Positions 1 through 7,846 of a stretch of DNA of 41,595 nt are shown here, in pieces. Both the position numbers and the translations under genes were made by a program. Position 1 is the stretch's first letter. Every line of letters begins with the position of its first letter. This stretch comes from CAZQKE01 sp964593865. GTDB taxonomy: Bacteria > Chloroflexota > Anaerolineae > JAAYZQ01. The DNA is taken from contig CAZQKE010000081.1 of the NCBI GenBank assembly GCA_964593865.1, positions 1 to 41,595 of the forward strand, given 5' to 3'. The notes below the pieces were generated by a model. That model was not told the origin of the DNA. It was given only the letters and a program-made list of their open reading frames with translations, and did not search any database.

Positions 1-179
1 GGCAGGTCCAGCAGGGCGGCTATCTCCTCCAACGCCGCTTCCGGCAACCAACCGCCATAATCCTCCTGGGCCAGCCGCAGCGCGGGCAGCAACGCCGACC
101 GCCCATCGGGATATTCGTCGCGGATTTTGCGAATTTCCGCCCGCGTTTGCTCTTTCAGCCCACCAATCCCTTCTGACAC
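1..179 (-). CDS. nuoE: NADH-quinone oxidoreductase subunit E, N-terminal part (cut by window edge)
   Basis: Only the first ~59 codons are inside the window. Translation from a GTG at 179 gives a helical segment with IRDEYPDGRSALLPALRLAQ, then EDYGGWLPEAALEEIAALL. This is the typical start of the 24-kDa thioredoxin-like complex I subunit, which carries a [2Fe-2S] cluster in its later, unseen part. The frame is closed by the stop of the upstream protease gene directly before the GTG (TAG then GTG), so no earlier start is possible. Being last in the nuoA-B-CD series on the same strand supports the call. The family match is recognised by eye from a short segment. The alternative, an unrelated helical protein, is unlikely given the operon. 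Confidence 0.82.
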   Translation of the reverse strand, partial: MSEGIGGLKEQTRAEIRKIRDEYPDGRSALLPALRLAQEDYGGWLPEAALEEIAALLDL

Positions 180-641
180 CTAAATATCCCCGTGGTCGTA
201 AATTTCTAAAAACGCCTCATGGCGTTGATAATCACAGACCAACCGTCCGCGCTCTAGCACGTCCTTGAATCCGATGATGAAAGGGACTTCACTGGTTGCA
301 GCCAAATCTGCACGAATCCGCAACTCGCCGCTTTGGTTGTGTTCCTCATCATAAAGAACACAGGTAATGTAACCCGCTGTGACAGAGATAGCACACTCTT
401 CTTTATCCACGAATCCCAGAATCTTGTCTTCCCCGAGCCTTTCGACAGCGCATCTGGCCCAGATTCGGAACGGGATCACCGAAGTTGGAGAACCGGTGTC
501 AATAATTGCCATGAATGGGTGTGTATAACCGTCCCATGTCTTGAAGAACGCCCGGCCCATCAACCGGACAACCGGCACCGATAAAGGATCCTGAGGATCG
601 GGTGGAAACACCTGAAAGACAAGGCGGATTTTAGTAGACAT
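180..641 (-). CDS. Retropepsin-like (clan AA) aspartic protease
   Basis: A protein of about 153 residues starting MSTKIRL at 641, preceded by a purine-rich AGGGAAGG site; a start 15 bases further upstream lacks one. It contains IIDTGSPTSVIP, the DTG catalytic-aspartate motif of single-domain retropepsin-like proteases that work as homodimers. A later hydrophobic PFIIGFKDVLERG segment resembles the ILG/IIG motif before the family's C-terminal strand. It overlaps the upstream DUF5678 gene by 11 bases, and its TAG stop directly precedes the nuoE GTG, so it should be made from the nuo transcript. In other genomes such proteases commonly sit beside DUF5678 genes. The substrate is unknown and no toxin or antitoxin role is shown. 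Confidence 0.8.
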   Translation of the reverse strand: MSTKIRLVFQVFPPDPQDPLSVPVVRLMGRAFFKTWDGYTHPFMAIIDTGSPTSVIPFRIWARCAVERLGEDKILGFVDKEECAISVTAGYITCVLYDEEHNQSGELRIRADLAATSEVPFIIGFKDVLERGRLVCDYQRHEAFLEIYDHGDI

Positions 642-885
642 GCCTTCCCTTTTCAACGAACAGGATCATCGGATAGCGACCGTATCGCCCCTCGGCCATC
701 ATCTCGGCGTCTTCCAGGCTCCGCGCTGCGCCGACAACCTGGCGGTTGTAAACGATGACCCACTGGTTGGGAAATTGCTGCCGCAACCGGGCGTAATGCT
801 CATAGGCCCATTTCTCATCATCCCAGAACCTCTGCGGGATGTTGCGTACATATTCTTCAGCTGTCATGGCCGTCGCTACACCCAT
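631..885 (-). CDS. DUF5678 domain small protein
   Basis: About 84 residues starting MGVATAMTAEEYV at 885, behind a good GGGAGG site; the frame extends 15 codons upstream without better support. The second half, QFPNQWVIVYNRQVVGAARS followed by a helix and YPMILFVEKG, matches the short alpha/beta DUF5678 fold: a W-V-x-x-x-x-x-V-V-x-x-A core followed by a strand. It lies 54 bases after nuoCD and overlaps the retropepsin gene by 11 bases, the usual two-gene arrangement for these families. The function is not known. Co-occurrence suggests it is a partner or substrate of the protease, but that is inference. Confidence 0.75.
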   Translation of the reverse strand: MGVATAMTAEEYVRNIPQRFWDDEKWAYEHYARLRQQFPNQWVIVYNRQVVGAARSLEDAEMMAEGRYGRYPMILFVEKGRHVY

Positions 886-939
886 CTTGCCTCCCAAGGA
901 CACCAACCTACCAAATTTACCAGCGACCAATCTACCGAC

Positions 940-2688
940 TCACCGATCCACTTCTCCCATCGTAATGTCAATGCTGCCGATCATGCTCACCAGGTCGGAA
1001 AACATGCTCCCCGGCGCCATGACCCGCAAGGCCGAGATGTTGGAAAAGGACGGCCCCCGGATTTTGCAGCGGTAAGGTTTCGGCCCGCCGTCGGAAACCA
1101 GGTAAAAGCCCAGCTCCCCTTTGGGGTTTTCCACGCCGGCATAGACCTCGCCCACCGGCGGATGGAACCCCTCCGTCACCAGCTTGAAGTGGTGGATGAG
1201 GGCCTCCATGCTCGTTTCTAGCTCCTCACGGGGCGGCAGACCGAGCTTACGATTGGGGTCCTTGACCGGGCCGGGGCCGATCTGGGCCAATTTGTCCAGC
1301 CCCTGGCGAATGATGCGCACGCTCTGGCGCATCTCGGCCAGGCGCACCCGGTAGCGGGCGTAGGCGTCACCGGCGGTCTGGGTGGGGACCTCAAAATCAA
1401 ACTCCTCGTAGCCGCTGTAGGGCTGCGCTTTGCGCACGTCATAGGCCACGCCACAACCGCGCAGCACCGGGCCGGTGCAGCCCAGGGCAATCGCCTCCTC
1501 CGCACCGATGACGGCGATGCCTTCCAACCGCGAGCGGTAGATAGGGTTGCGGGTGAGCATCGTCTCGTACTCATCCAACCGCTTTTCAAAGAGATCGGCA
1601 AAGGCCCGCACCTTGCCGGGGAAGGCGGGCGGCACATCCCAACGCAGGCCGCCGGTGGTAAAGTAGCTGGTCGTGATCCGCGCCCCGCAGACCATCTCAA
1701 AGATGTCCAGGATCATCTCCCGTTCGCGGAAGGCGTACTGCAGCAGGGCGTGGATCGTGCCCGAAAGGTCCAGCGTTTGCGTGCCGAGCCAGATCAGGTG
1801 GGCGGCGATGCGCTGCAGCTCGGCCAAGATCACCCGGATCACCTGGGCGCGGGGCGGGACCTGGGCCTCCACCAGTTTTTCCACGGCCAGGATGTAGGCC
1901 AGGTCGTTGGACATCCCGGCCACATAGTCCATGCGGCTGGGGTAGGCGGCGAACTGCTGGTAGGTGCGGTGTTCGGCGATCTTTTCAAAGCCGGAATGCA
2001 AGTGGCCGATGTCCGGGGCGGCGTTGACCACCCGTTCGCCGTCCAGCTCCACCACCACCCGCAGCACGCCGTGGGTGGCCGGGTGCTGCGGCCCCATGTT
2101 GAGCACCATCGTATCGCCGCGCCCGCTGAACCAGGGCGGCACATCGGAGGGCGGGCTGGGCGCATCCAGCACCTGCTCGCCCAGGCGGGCCAGGGTCGGA
2201 TCGTCGGCGTTGACGGTGAACTGGACCGCTTCGGGTTGCGGTCCGCCCAGGGGATAATCCTTGCGCAGCGGATGGCCGACCCAATCGTGGGGCAACAAGA
2301 TGCGGCGCAGCTCCGGGTGGCCCCGGAAGCGGATGCCGAACAGATCGTAGGTTTCGCGCTCGTGCCAATCGGCGGCAGGCCATACGGAGGAAACGCTATC
2401 CACCGTAGGTGGATCGCCGGAAAGGGGGACCCGGAGCCGCAGCCGACGGTTGTGCTTGAGCGAGTAGAGCTGATAGACGGCCACAAAGCGCGGCTCCCGG
2501 CCCAGGTCCAGCCGGTCCACCGCGCTGACAAAGAGGCACAGGTCGTAGGCCAGGTCCGGCTCATGGCGCAGGGCGCGGCACAGCGGCAGTAGCTCCGCCG
2601 CCCGCACCGTGACCGTCGTTTCCCCCCGGAATGTGCCGACATCCAGCACCGCTTCCGGGAACCGCTCGCGGATCTCCCGCTCTTTCAC
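940..2688 (-). CDS. nuoCD: NADH-quinone oxidoreductase fused subunits C/D
   Basis: A single 582-residue protein carries both hydrophilic arm subunits of complex I. Residues ~1-150 are the 30-kDa NuoC part, with the signature WHERETYDLFGI then HPELRRILLPHDWVGHPLRK. Residues ~195-582 are the 49-kDa NuoD part, beginning VLNMGPQHPATHGVLR, which forms the quinone site with NuoB. I chose the GTG at 2688 because it overlaps the nuoB stop as GTGA; the frame could start at a TTG at 2709. The two parts are joined by a ~45-residue acidic and Pro-rich linker. The fusion resembles that of enterobacteria. Transcribed from nuoA. Confidence 0.95.
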   Translation of the reverse strand: MKEREIRERFPEAVLDVGTFRGETTVTVRAAELLPLCRALRHEPDLAYDLCLFVSAVDRLDLGREPRFVAVYQLYSLKHNRRLRLRVPLSGDPPTVDSVSSVWPAADWHERETYDLFGIRFRGHPELRRILLPHDWVGHPLRKDYPLGGPQPEAVQFTVNADDPTLARLGEQVLDAPSPPSDVPPWFSGRGDTMVLNMGPQHPATHGVLRVVVELDGERVVNAAPDIGHLHSGFEKIAEHRTYQQFAAYPSRMDYVAGMSNDLAYILAVEKLVEAQVPPRAQVIRVILAELQRIAAHLIWLGTQTLDLSGTIHALLQYAFREREMILDIFEMVCGARITTSYFTTGGLRWDVPPAFPGKVRAFADLFEKRLDEYETMLTRNPIYRSRLEGIAVIGAEEAIALGCTGPVLRGCGVAYDVRKAQPYSGYEEFDFEVPTQTAGDAYARYRVRLAEMRQSVRIIRQGLDKLAQIGPGPVKDPNRKLGLPPREELETSMEALIHHFKLVTEGFHPPVGEVYAGVENPKGELGFYLVSDGGPKPYRCKIRGPSFSNISALRVMAPGSMFSDLVSMIGSIDITMGEVDR

Positions 2689-3182
2689 CTTTGCCCCCCG
2701 GTTTCCCAATCTTGGAAACTCTCCCCTTGGATCTTTTCGTACAGCTGCATGATCCCGTAAAGCAACGCTTCGGGCCGGGGCGGGCAGCCGGGCACATAGA
2801 CATCCACCGGGATCAATTTGTCCACCCCCTGGATGACGGCATAGTTCTCAAAAGGGCCGCCGCTGGAAGCGCAGGCCCCCATGGCGATTACCCACTTGGG
2901 TTCGGGCATCTGCTCATAGAGCCGCTTGACCACGGGGGCCATCTTTTGCGACACCCGCCCGGAGACGATCATCACGTCCGACTGGCGGGGGGAGCCGCGA
3001 AAGACCTCCGCACCAAAGCGGGCGATGTCATGGCGGGGGCCGCCGGCGGCCATCATCTCAATGGCGCAGCAGGCCAGGCCGAACAGAAAGGGAAAGGGGG
3101 AGCGGCCTCGGCCCCAATCCACCAGCCGCTCCAACGTAGTGGTGATGACCGCCCCTTCGGGTAGGCGCGCCTCTAATCCCAT
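2685..3182 (-). CDS. nuoB: NADH-quinone oxidoreductase subunit B
   Basis: 165 residues starting MGLEARLPEG at 3182, overlapping the end of nuoA by 10 bases; the longer frame upstream is just the antisense of nuoA. The N2 [4Fe-4S] cluster ligands are visible: the CC pair in GLACCAIEMM, the Cys of MGACASSGGPF and the Cys of VPGCPPRPEAL. NuoB is the PSST subunit passing electrons to quinone at the NuoD interface. It is about the usual length. The stop overlaps the nuoCD GTG start by four bases, so translation is probably coupled. Confidence 0.96.
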   Translation of the reverse strand: MGLEARLPEGAVITTTLERLVDWGRGRSPFPFLFGLACCAIEMMAAGGPRHDIARFGAEVFRGSPRQSDVMIVSGRVSQKMAPVVKRLYEQMPEPKWVIAMGACASSGGPFENYAVIQGVDKLIPVDVYVPGCPPRPEALLYGIMQLYEKIQGESFQDWETGGQR

Positions 3183-3535
3183 TCCAGTCCCCCCTTTTTC
3201 CAGACGTACACCAGCCCCAACACCAGGATCAGCACAAAGACGCCTGCCTCCACCAGCCCTAGCCAGCGGGGGGCCAGGTCGCGGAACACTACCGCCCACG
3301 GGAAGAGGAAGAGGATCTCAATGTCAAACAGGATGAACAACACGGCATAGAGGTAGTAGTGGACGGGAAAGCGGGGGCGGGCCGGGCCGATGGGCAGCTT
3401 GCCCGATTCATAGGGCGCGAGCTTGGTCTCCGTCGGGTGTTTGGGGCCGAACAGGGCGGGGGCCAGCACCGCAACGGCGGAAAGGGCCACCGCTACCAGG
3501 GAAAAGATCAAAATGGGTACATAGTCACTGGGCAT
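3173..3535 (-). CDS. nuoA: NADH-quinone oxidoreductase subunit A
   Basis: 120 residues with three membrane helices (about 8-30, 62-82 and 92-112). Family motifs visible are the loop LAPYESGKLPIGPARPRFPV and the helix start YYLYAVLFILFDIEILFLFP, whose acidic residues are conserved in the proton-pumping membrane arm. An AAGGA ribosome site lies ~10 bases before the ATG. It is the first gene of the complex I operon and is divergent from tpiA, with a promoter at 3601-3629. Confidence 0.96.
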   Translation of the reverse strand: MPSDYVPILIFSLVAVALSAVAVLAPALFGPKHPTETKLAPYESGKLPIGPARPRFPVHYYLYAVLFILFDIEILFLFPWAVVFRDLAPRWLGLVEAGVFVLILVLGLVYVWKKGGLEWD

Positions 3536-3600
3536 TTGCGTTCGTTCCTTGCATCATCGTAAGCGACCTTGCCCGGCTTGTCACGTCGCCGACATCGGGA

Positions 3601-3629
3601 AGTTTATCACAACCGGCACCGTTTGTCAA
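3601..3629 (-). promoter_or_regulatory. Probable sigma70 promoter of the nuo operon
   Basis: On the minus strand a consensus -35 TTGACA (3629-3624) is followed, after exactly 17 bases, by TAAACT (3606-3601), which matches the -10 consensus at 4 of 6 positions and lies next to a TGTGATAAA stretch. It would give a leader of about 60 bases before nuoA. Confidence 0.6.
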
Positions 3630-3683
3630 AGAGCAATCCTGGGCGCACACCGGGATGGCCGGGGGAGACGGCGGCGACAAGAT

Positions 3684-3712
3684 ATGACATTCCGCCGATT
3701 TTCAAGTATAAT
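3684..3712 (+). promoter_or_regulatory. Sigma70 promoter of tpiA and the downstream operon
   Basis: ATGACA (3684-3689, 5 of 6 to TTGACA), a 17-base spacer and a perfect TATAAT (3707-3712). Transcription would start near 3719, some 23 bases before the tpiA ATG. It faces away from the nuo promoter 55 bases upstream. Confidence 0.75.
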
Positions 3713-3741
3713 GGGGGTTGATCAATCTGAGAGGTGACGCC

Positions 3742-4506
3742 ATGCGACGACCCATTCTGGCCGGAAATTGGAAGATGCACATGACCGTTGCCCAGGCGAC
3801 CGACTTTGTGCGGAGCATCCGCCGGGGGCTGAACGAGATCAAGGGAGTGGACCGGGTGCTTTGCCCACCCTTTACCGCCCTGGCGGCGGTGCGTGAACTG
3901 CTCCAAGCGACCGAGATTGCCGTCGGCGCACAAAACATGCACTGGGCGGAAAAGGGAGCCTACACCGGCGAGATCGCGCCGGAGATGGTGGCCGAACTGT
4001 GCCAATATGTCATCCTGGGCCATTCGGAGCGGCGGGCCTATTTCGGCGAAACCGACGAACTGGTCAACCGCAAGGTCAAAGCGGCTCTGGCCCACGGCCT
4101 GACGCCTATCGTCTGCGTAGGCGAGACGGAGGCCCAGCATGACGCCGGGCAGACCGAAGCGGTGGTCGGCGGCCAAGTGCGCGGCTGCCTGGCGGGCCTC
4201 AGCGCGGAGGAGGTGGCCGGGCTGGTCATCGCTTATGAGCCGGTGTGGGCCATCGGCACGGGCAAGGCGGCCACACCTGCCGGAGCAGGGGCCGTCATCG
4301 GCTTGACCATCCGGGGGACCATCGCCGAGATGTACGGCGAGGCGACGGCCCAGGCGGTGCGGGTACAATACGGCGGTAGCGTCAAACCGGCCAACGTCGC
4401 CGAATTCATGGCCCACCCCGATATTGACGGCGCACTGGTGGGCGGGGCCAGCCTCAAGCCCGATTTCGTCGAACTGGTGCGCATTGCAGCGGAGAAAGTT
4501 TCCTGA
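3742..4506 (+). CDS. tpiA: Triose-phosphate isomerase
   Basis: 254 residues, the usual TIM-barrel length. It interconverts dihydroxyacetone phosphate and glyceraldehyde 3-phosphate in glycolysis and gluconeogenesis. Catalytic parts are all present: Asn9 and Lys11 in AGNWKMH, His94 in ILGHSERR, Glu166 in AYEPVWAIGTG (the flexible loop 6), and the phosphate-binding YGGSVKPAN and ALVGGASL. The start at 3742 is set by the NWKMH N-terminus and a GAGGTG site; the open frame extends 8 codons further upstream. It opens a plus-strand run, with the carboxyltransferase gene 52 bases downstream. Confidence 0.97.
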   Translation: MRRPILAGNWKMHMTVAQATDFVRSIRRGLNEIKGVDRVLCPPFTALAAVRELLQATEIAVGAQNMHWAEKGAYTGEIAPEMVAELCQYVILGHSERRAYFGETDELVNRKVKAALAHGLTPIVCVGETEAQHDAGQTEAVVGGQVRGCLAGLSAEEVAGLVIAYEPVWAIGTGKAATPAGAGAVIGLTIRGTIAEMYGEATAQAVRVQYGGSVKPANVAEFMAHPDIDGALVGGASLKPDFVELVRIAAEKVS

Positions 4507-4558
4507 AAATCTCGGGGGCCGGCAGCGGCTCCGGAGAATACCTACCGAGGAGGGCAGG

Positions 4559-6109
4559 ATGGCGGTTGATCCCAAGATCGCAAAGCTCCGCGAAATGCGG
4601 GAGCAGGCCAAACTGGGCGGCGGGCAGGCCCGCATCGAACGGCAACACGCCAAAGGCAAACTCACCGCCCGCGAGCGCATTGAACGGCTGCTGGACCCCG
4701 GCACGTTCCGGGAGCTGGACCCCTTTGTGACCCATCGCACCGTGGGGTTTGGCATAGAAGAGCAAAAATATCTGGGCGATAGCGTCGTCACCGGCTGGGG
4801 GCGGATCGACGGCCGTCTGGTCTATATCTTTAGCCAGGATTTCACCGTCTTTGGCGGCTCGTTGGGTGAAGTCCACGCCGAAAAGGTGTGCAAGGTGATG
4901 GACCTGGCCATCAAGAACGGCGCACCCATCATCGGGCTGAACGATTCGGGTGGGGCACGCATCCAGGAGGGCGTGGTCAGCTTGGCGGCTTATGCCTATG
5001 TCTTTTTGCGCAACGTGTTGGCCTCCGGTGTTGTGCCCCAAATTAGCGCCATCATGGGACCCTGCGCCGGGGGCGCGGTCTATTCCCCGGCCATGACCGA
5101 CTTTATCCTGATGGTCAAAGGGACCAGCTTCATGCACATCACCGGCCCGGAGGTGATCAAGGCCGTGACGCGGGAGGAGGTCACGTCGGAGGAGCTGGGA
5201 GGGGCCATGGTCCACAACAGCAAGAGCGGCGTGGCCCACTTTGCCGCCGAGGATGAAGACGACGCCTTCTACCAGATCCGCAAGCTGCTCAGCTACCTGC
5301 CCCAGAACAACATGGAGGACCCGCCCTTTGTGCCGACCGACGACCCCACCGATCGCATGGACGAAGCGTTGAACACCATCGTGCCCGACAACCCCAACAA
5401 ACCCTACGATATGCTGGACATCATCCGCCGCGTCGTGGACGACGGCGATTTTTTTGAAGTACATGCCCATTGGGCGCAGAACATCATCGTCGGTTTTGCC
5501 CGGCTGGGCGGCTTTTCGGTGGGCATCGTCGCGCAACAGCCTATGGTCTTGGCGGGGGTGTTGGATATTGATTCCAGCATCAAGGCTGCCCGGTTCATCC
5601 GCTTCTGTGATGCCTTCAACATACCGATCATCACCTTTGAGGATGTTCCCGGTTTCCTGCCCGGCGTCGCCCAGGAACACGGCGGCATCATCCGCAACGG
5701 GGCGAAGCTACTCTATGCCTATTGCGAAGCAACGGTCCCCAAGATCACCATCATCACCCGCAAAGCTTACGGCGGCGCGTATGACGTGATGAGTTCCAAG
5801 CACATCCGGGGCGACATCAATTACGCTTGGCCTTCTGCCGAGATCGCCGTCATGGGGCCGGAAGGCGCGGTCAATATCATCTTCCGCAAACAGATCGCCG
5901 CGGCGGAGGACCCGGAGGCGGAACGGGCGCGGTTGGTGGAAGAATATCGGGCCAAGTTTGCCAACCCTTATGTAGCGGCAGCACGGGGCTATATTGACGA
6001 CGTGATAGAGCCGCAGGAAACCCGTCCTCGGCTCATTGAGGCATTGCAAATGTTGCAGAACAAGCGGGATACCAATCCACCGAAGAAGCACGGAAACATC
6101 CCCTTGTAA
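4559..6109 (+). CDS. Acyl-CoA carboxyltransferase (propionyl/methylmalonyl-CoA, 12S-like beta subunit)
   Basis: 516 residues, normal for propionyl-CoA carboxylase beta, methylmalonyl-CoA decarboxylase alpha or the transcarboxylase 12S subunit. Two crotonase-like carboxyltransferase halves are seen. The N half has LNDSGGARIQEGV and IMGPCAGGAVYSPA (acyl-CoA oxyanion site). The C half has FEDVPGFLPGVAQEHGGIIR and ITRKAYGGAYDVM (biotin side). The start at 4559 follows a strong GAGGAGG site; the ORF extends upstream only as antisense-like sequence over tpiA. It moves CO2 between biotin and propionyl-/methylmalonyl-CoA. Neighbours 14 and 15 (5S-like protein and biotin carrier) and the mutase suggest a transcarboxylase or Na+-independent propionyl-CoA carboxylation module; which reaction it performs cannot be settled here. 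Confidence 0.93.
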   Translation: MAVDPKIAKLREMREQAKLGGGQARIERQHAKGKLTARERIERLLDPGTFRELDPFVTHRTVGFGIEEQKYLGDSVVTGWGRIDGRLVYIFSQDFTVFGGSLGEVHAEKVCKVMDLAIKNGAPIIGLNDSGGARIQEGVVSLAAYAYVFLRNVLASGVVPQISAIMGPCAGGAVYSPAMTDFILMVKGTSFMHITGPEVIKAVTREEVTSEELGGAMVHNSKSGVAHFAAEDEDDAFYQIRKLLSYLPQNNMEDPPFVPTDDPTDRMDEALNTIVPDNPNKPYDMLDIIRRVVDDGDFFEVHAHWAQNIIVGFARLGGFSVGIVAQQPMVLAGVLDIDSSIKAARFIRFCDAFNIPIITFEDVPGFLPGVAQEHGGIIRNGAKLLYAYCEATVPKITIITRKAYGGAYDVMSSKHIRGDINYAWPSAEIAVMGPEGAVNIIFRKQIAAAEDPEAERARLVEEYRAKFANPYVAAARGYIDDVIEPQETRPRLIEALQMLQNKRDTNPPKKHGNIPL

Positions 6110-6128
6110 GACCGGAGGGGAGGTCGGC

Positions 6129-7100
6129 ATGGCAACCGAAATGTGGAAGGAAAAGGCAGCGGAGTTCTTGGGGGACAATAAGCTGGGCGAGCTGGCAGCG
6201 ATGCTGGCCCAGGTGCAAGGGGACCCGGACCTGAGCGAAACCGACCGTCTGTGGCTTCGCTACTACCAATCCCGTTTGGCCTGGGCGCAACAGGACTGGC
6301 GCACCGCTGCGAGCGGCTTCCGGCGATTGCTGGAACAGGACCTGCCGATTGCCCTGCGTGTCCGGGTGCTTCGCTGGTTGGGCGAATCGCTGCACTATGG
6401 CGGCCAGTGGCAGGAGCAACTCCTTTTGGAACAGGAGGCATTGGTCCTTTCGTCCGTGCTGGACGATGATAGCAAGCGGGCAGCCATCTACAACCTCATG
6501 GGCTGGGCCTACCTGCGCCAAAGCCGCATCCAGGAAGCATTGGTCGCCTTTGAGCACAGCCTTCATCTGTGCCAGGGCATCGGTTCCCGCGAGTACGAAG
6601 CCTGGGCGTTGAACAACCTGGGCATCGTCTACCTGCGTCTGGGCGACGCAGCCAAAGCCCTGGATGCCCACCAGGCCAGCCTGGCCATCCGCCGTGAGGA
6701 AGGGCTGCGCTTGGAAGAGGGACGCAGCCTGCATAACATTGCCGAAGTCATGGCAGCGCAGGGATACTGGCGTCAGGCGGACAAATATCTGCGCGATAGC
6801 GAAAAGATCGCCCGCGAGGTCAACGACCAGATCGGCCTTTCTTACGTCCACTTTACGCGGGGAAACTGGGAAAAGGGGCAAGGGCGGCTGGAGGAAGCGT
6901 TGGAGGCTTATCGCCAATCATTGTCACTGCGCAAAGCCGTCGGCGGCCCGGTCCTCATTGCCGAAACCTATTGGGCCATGGCCGATACCTACCGCTTGAT
7001 GGGTGAATGGCTCCAGGCAGCGGAGCACGCCGAACGTGCCGCTACGGCCTGGCGTCAGGTAGTTGAGCCGTGGGCAATGCGCCAAAACGGCTCAGCGTAG
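6129..7100 (+). CDS. Tetratricopeptide-repeat protein
   Basis: 323 residues, no signal peptide and no membrane helix, so probably cytoplasmic. At least five TPR-like helical hairpins run from ~110 to ~310, for example AIYNLMGWAYLRQSRIQEAL, WALNNLGIVYLRLGDAAKAL and a later unit with YWAMADTYRLMGEW. No catalytic or DNA-binding domain is recognisable. It starts at 6129 behind GGAGGGGAGG, 19 bases after the carboxyltransferase stop, so it is co-transcribed. TPR proteins usually scaffold complexes; here it could organise the carboxylase subunits, but that is inference. Confidence 0.85.
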   Translation: MATEMWKEKAAEFLGDNKLGELAAMLAQVQGDPDLSETDRLWLRYYQSRLAWAQQDWRTAASGFRRLLEQDLPIALRVRVLRWLGESLHYGGQWQEQLLLEQEALVLSSVLDDDSKRAAIYNLMGWAYLRQSRIQEALVAFEHSLHLCQGIGSREYEAWALNNLGIVYLRLGDAAKALDAHQASLAIRREEGLRLEEGRSLHNIAEVMAAQGYWRQADKYLRDSEKIAREVNDQIGLSYVHFTRGNWEKGQGRLEEALEAYRQSLSLRKAVGGPVLIAETYWAMADTYRLMGEWLQAAEHAERAATAWRQVVEPWAMRQNGSA

Positions 7101-7117
7101 AGAGGGGAGGAAGCAAA

Positions 7118-7438
7118 ATGCCCGAACGCAAGGTCGGCATTGCCCAGGCAGCTCGGTCGTTGACTCGGCCTTTTACCCACACCGTGCTGGGCCAGGTGGA
7201 TGACTATTGCGCCTATCTGAGCCGCTTCCGGGGAAGGTACAAGTTTCACGAACACGCCCAGGATGAAATGTACATCGTCCTGGAGGGGCAAATTTTCATA
7301 GATTTCTACGACGGCCCCAGCATCCCCCTGGATGAGGGAGAAACACTGGTGGTCAAGGCCGGAGAACGGCATCGCTCCCGCGCCGAAAAAGATGCCCTGG
7401 TGCTAATGTTCAAAGCGGCCCATCTGTTCGCCGAGTAG
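7118..7438 (+). CDS. Small single-domain cupin protein
   Basis: 106 residues starting MPERKVG at 7118 after GGGGAGG. A compact cupin barrel is shown by motif 1 (FHEHAQDEMYIVLEG, with the His-x-His and Glu metal ligands) and motif 2 (LDEGETLVVKAGERHRSRA, with the last His ligand). All four metal ligands are therefore retained. Small cupins bind metals, sugars or act as isomerases/dioxygenases; nothing identifies the ligand. It lies 17 bases after the TPR gene and within the methylmalonyl-CoA operon. Confidence 0.88.
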   Translation: MPERKVGIAQAARSLTRPFTHTVLGQVDDYCAYLSRFRGRYKFHEHAQDEMYIVLEGQIFIDFYDGPSIPLDEGETLVVKAGERHRSRAEKDALVLMFKAAHLFAE

Positions 7439-7487
7439 GCGGCGTGTTCTGCCAAAGTCAGCTCGCTTTGCGGAATAGGAAGTCAAC

Positions 7488-7808
7488 ATGCCATCACCAT
7501 TTCCCGGCATGGACCCTTATTTGGAAGGCGAAATGGGGCAGGAATTCCGCGAGACACCGGCGGGCGCCATCCGCGCTCGGCTCATGTCTCGCTTGCCATC
7601 CAAATATGTGGCCTTGCTGTCCAAGGGGTACGTGATTGACCACCCCATCATGGGCATCTTTGGGTTGCCGCCGGAGCGCGCTTTCTACCCCGACGTCCAC
7701 GTTGCCGCGCCGCCGGGAGCATTGTTGACCACACCGCCGCCCGAATTGAGCGAGAAAGATGCGGCCTGGATGGATAAAATATCACGCAAAGCGGGATTTC
7801 GCAAATAG
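7488..7808 (+). CDS. Truncated DUF4058 family protein
   Basis: 106 residues starting MPSPFPGMDPYLEGE, which is the hallmark N-terminus of DUF4058. A middle part RLPSKYVALLSKGYVI and YPDVHVAAPP agrees with that family's N-terminal half. DUF4058 proteins are usually well over 200 residues; here the frame stops after a short charged tail (SEKDAAWMDKISRKAGFRK), so the C-terminal half is missing. It has an AGGAAG ribosome site and an intact frame, so it may be expressed as a short form or be a decaying remnant. The function of the family is unknown. Probably a passenger in the carboxylase operon. Confidence 0.7.
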   Translation: MPSPFPGMDPYLEGEMGQEFRETPAGAIRARLMSRLPSKYVALLSKGYVIDHPIMGIFGLPPERAFYPDVHVAAPPGALLTTPPPELSEKDAAWMDKISRKAGFRK

Positions 7809-7846
7809 GTTTGTCCGTTCAATCAGGTAGGAAGGGTCAAGAGTCT

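Noticed and set aside
2689..2709. TTG start of nuoCD at 2709
   Set aside because: GTG 2688 overlaps the nuoB stop as GTGA and gives the normal NuoC length; TTG is less likely.
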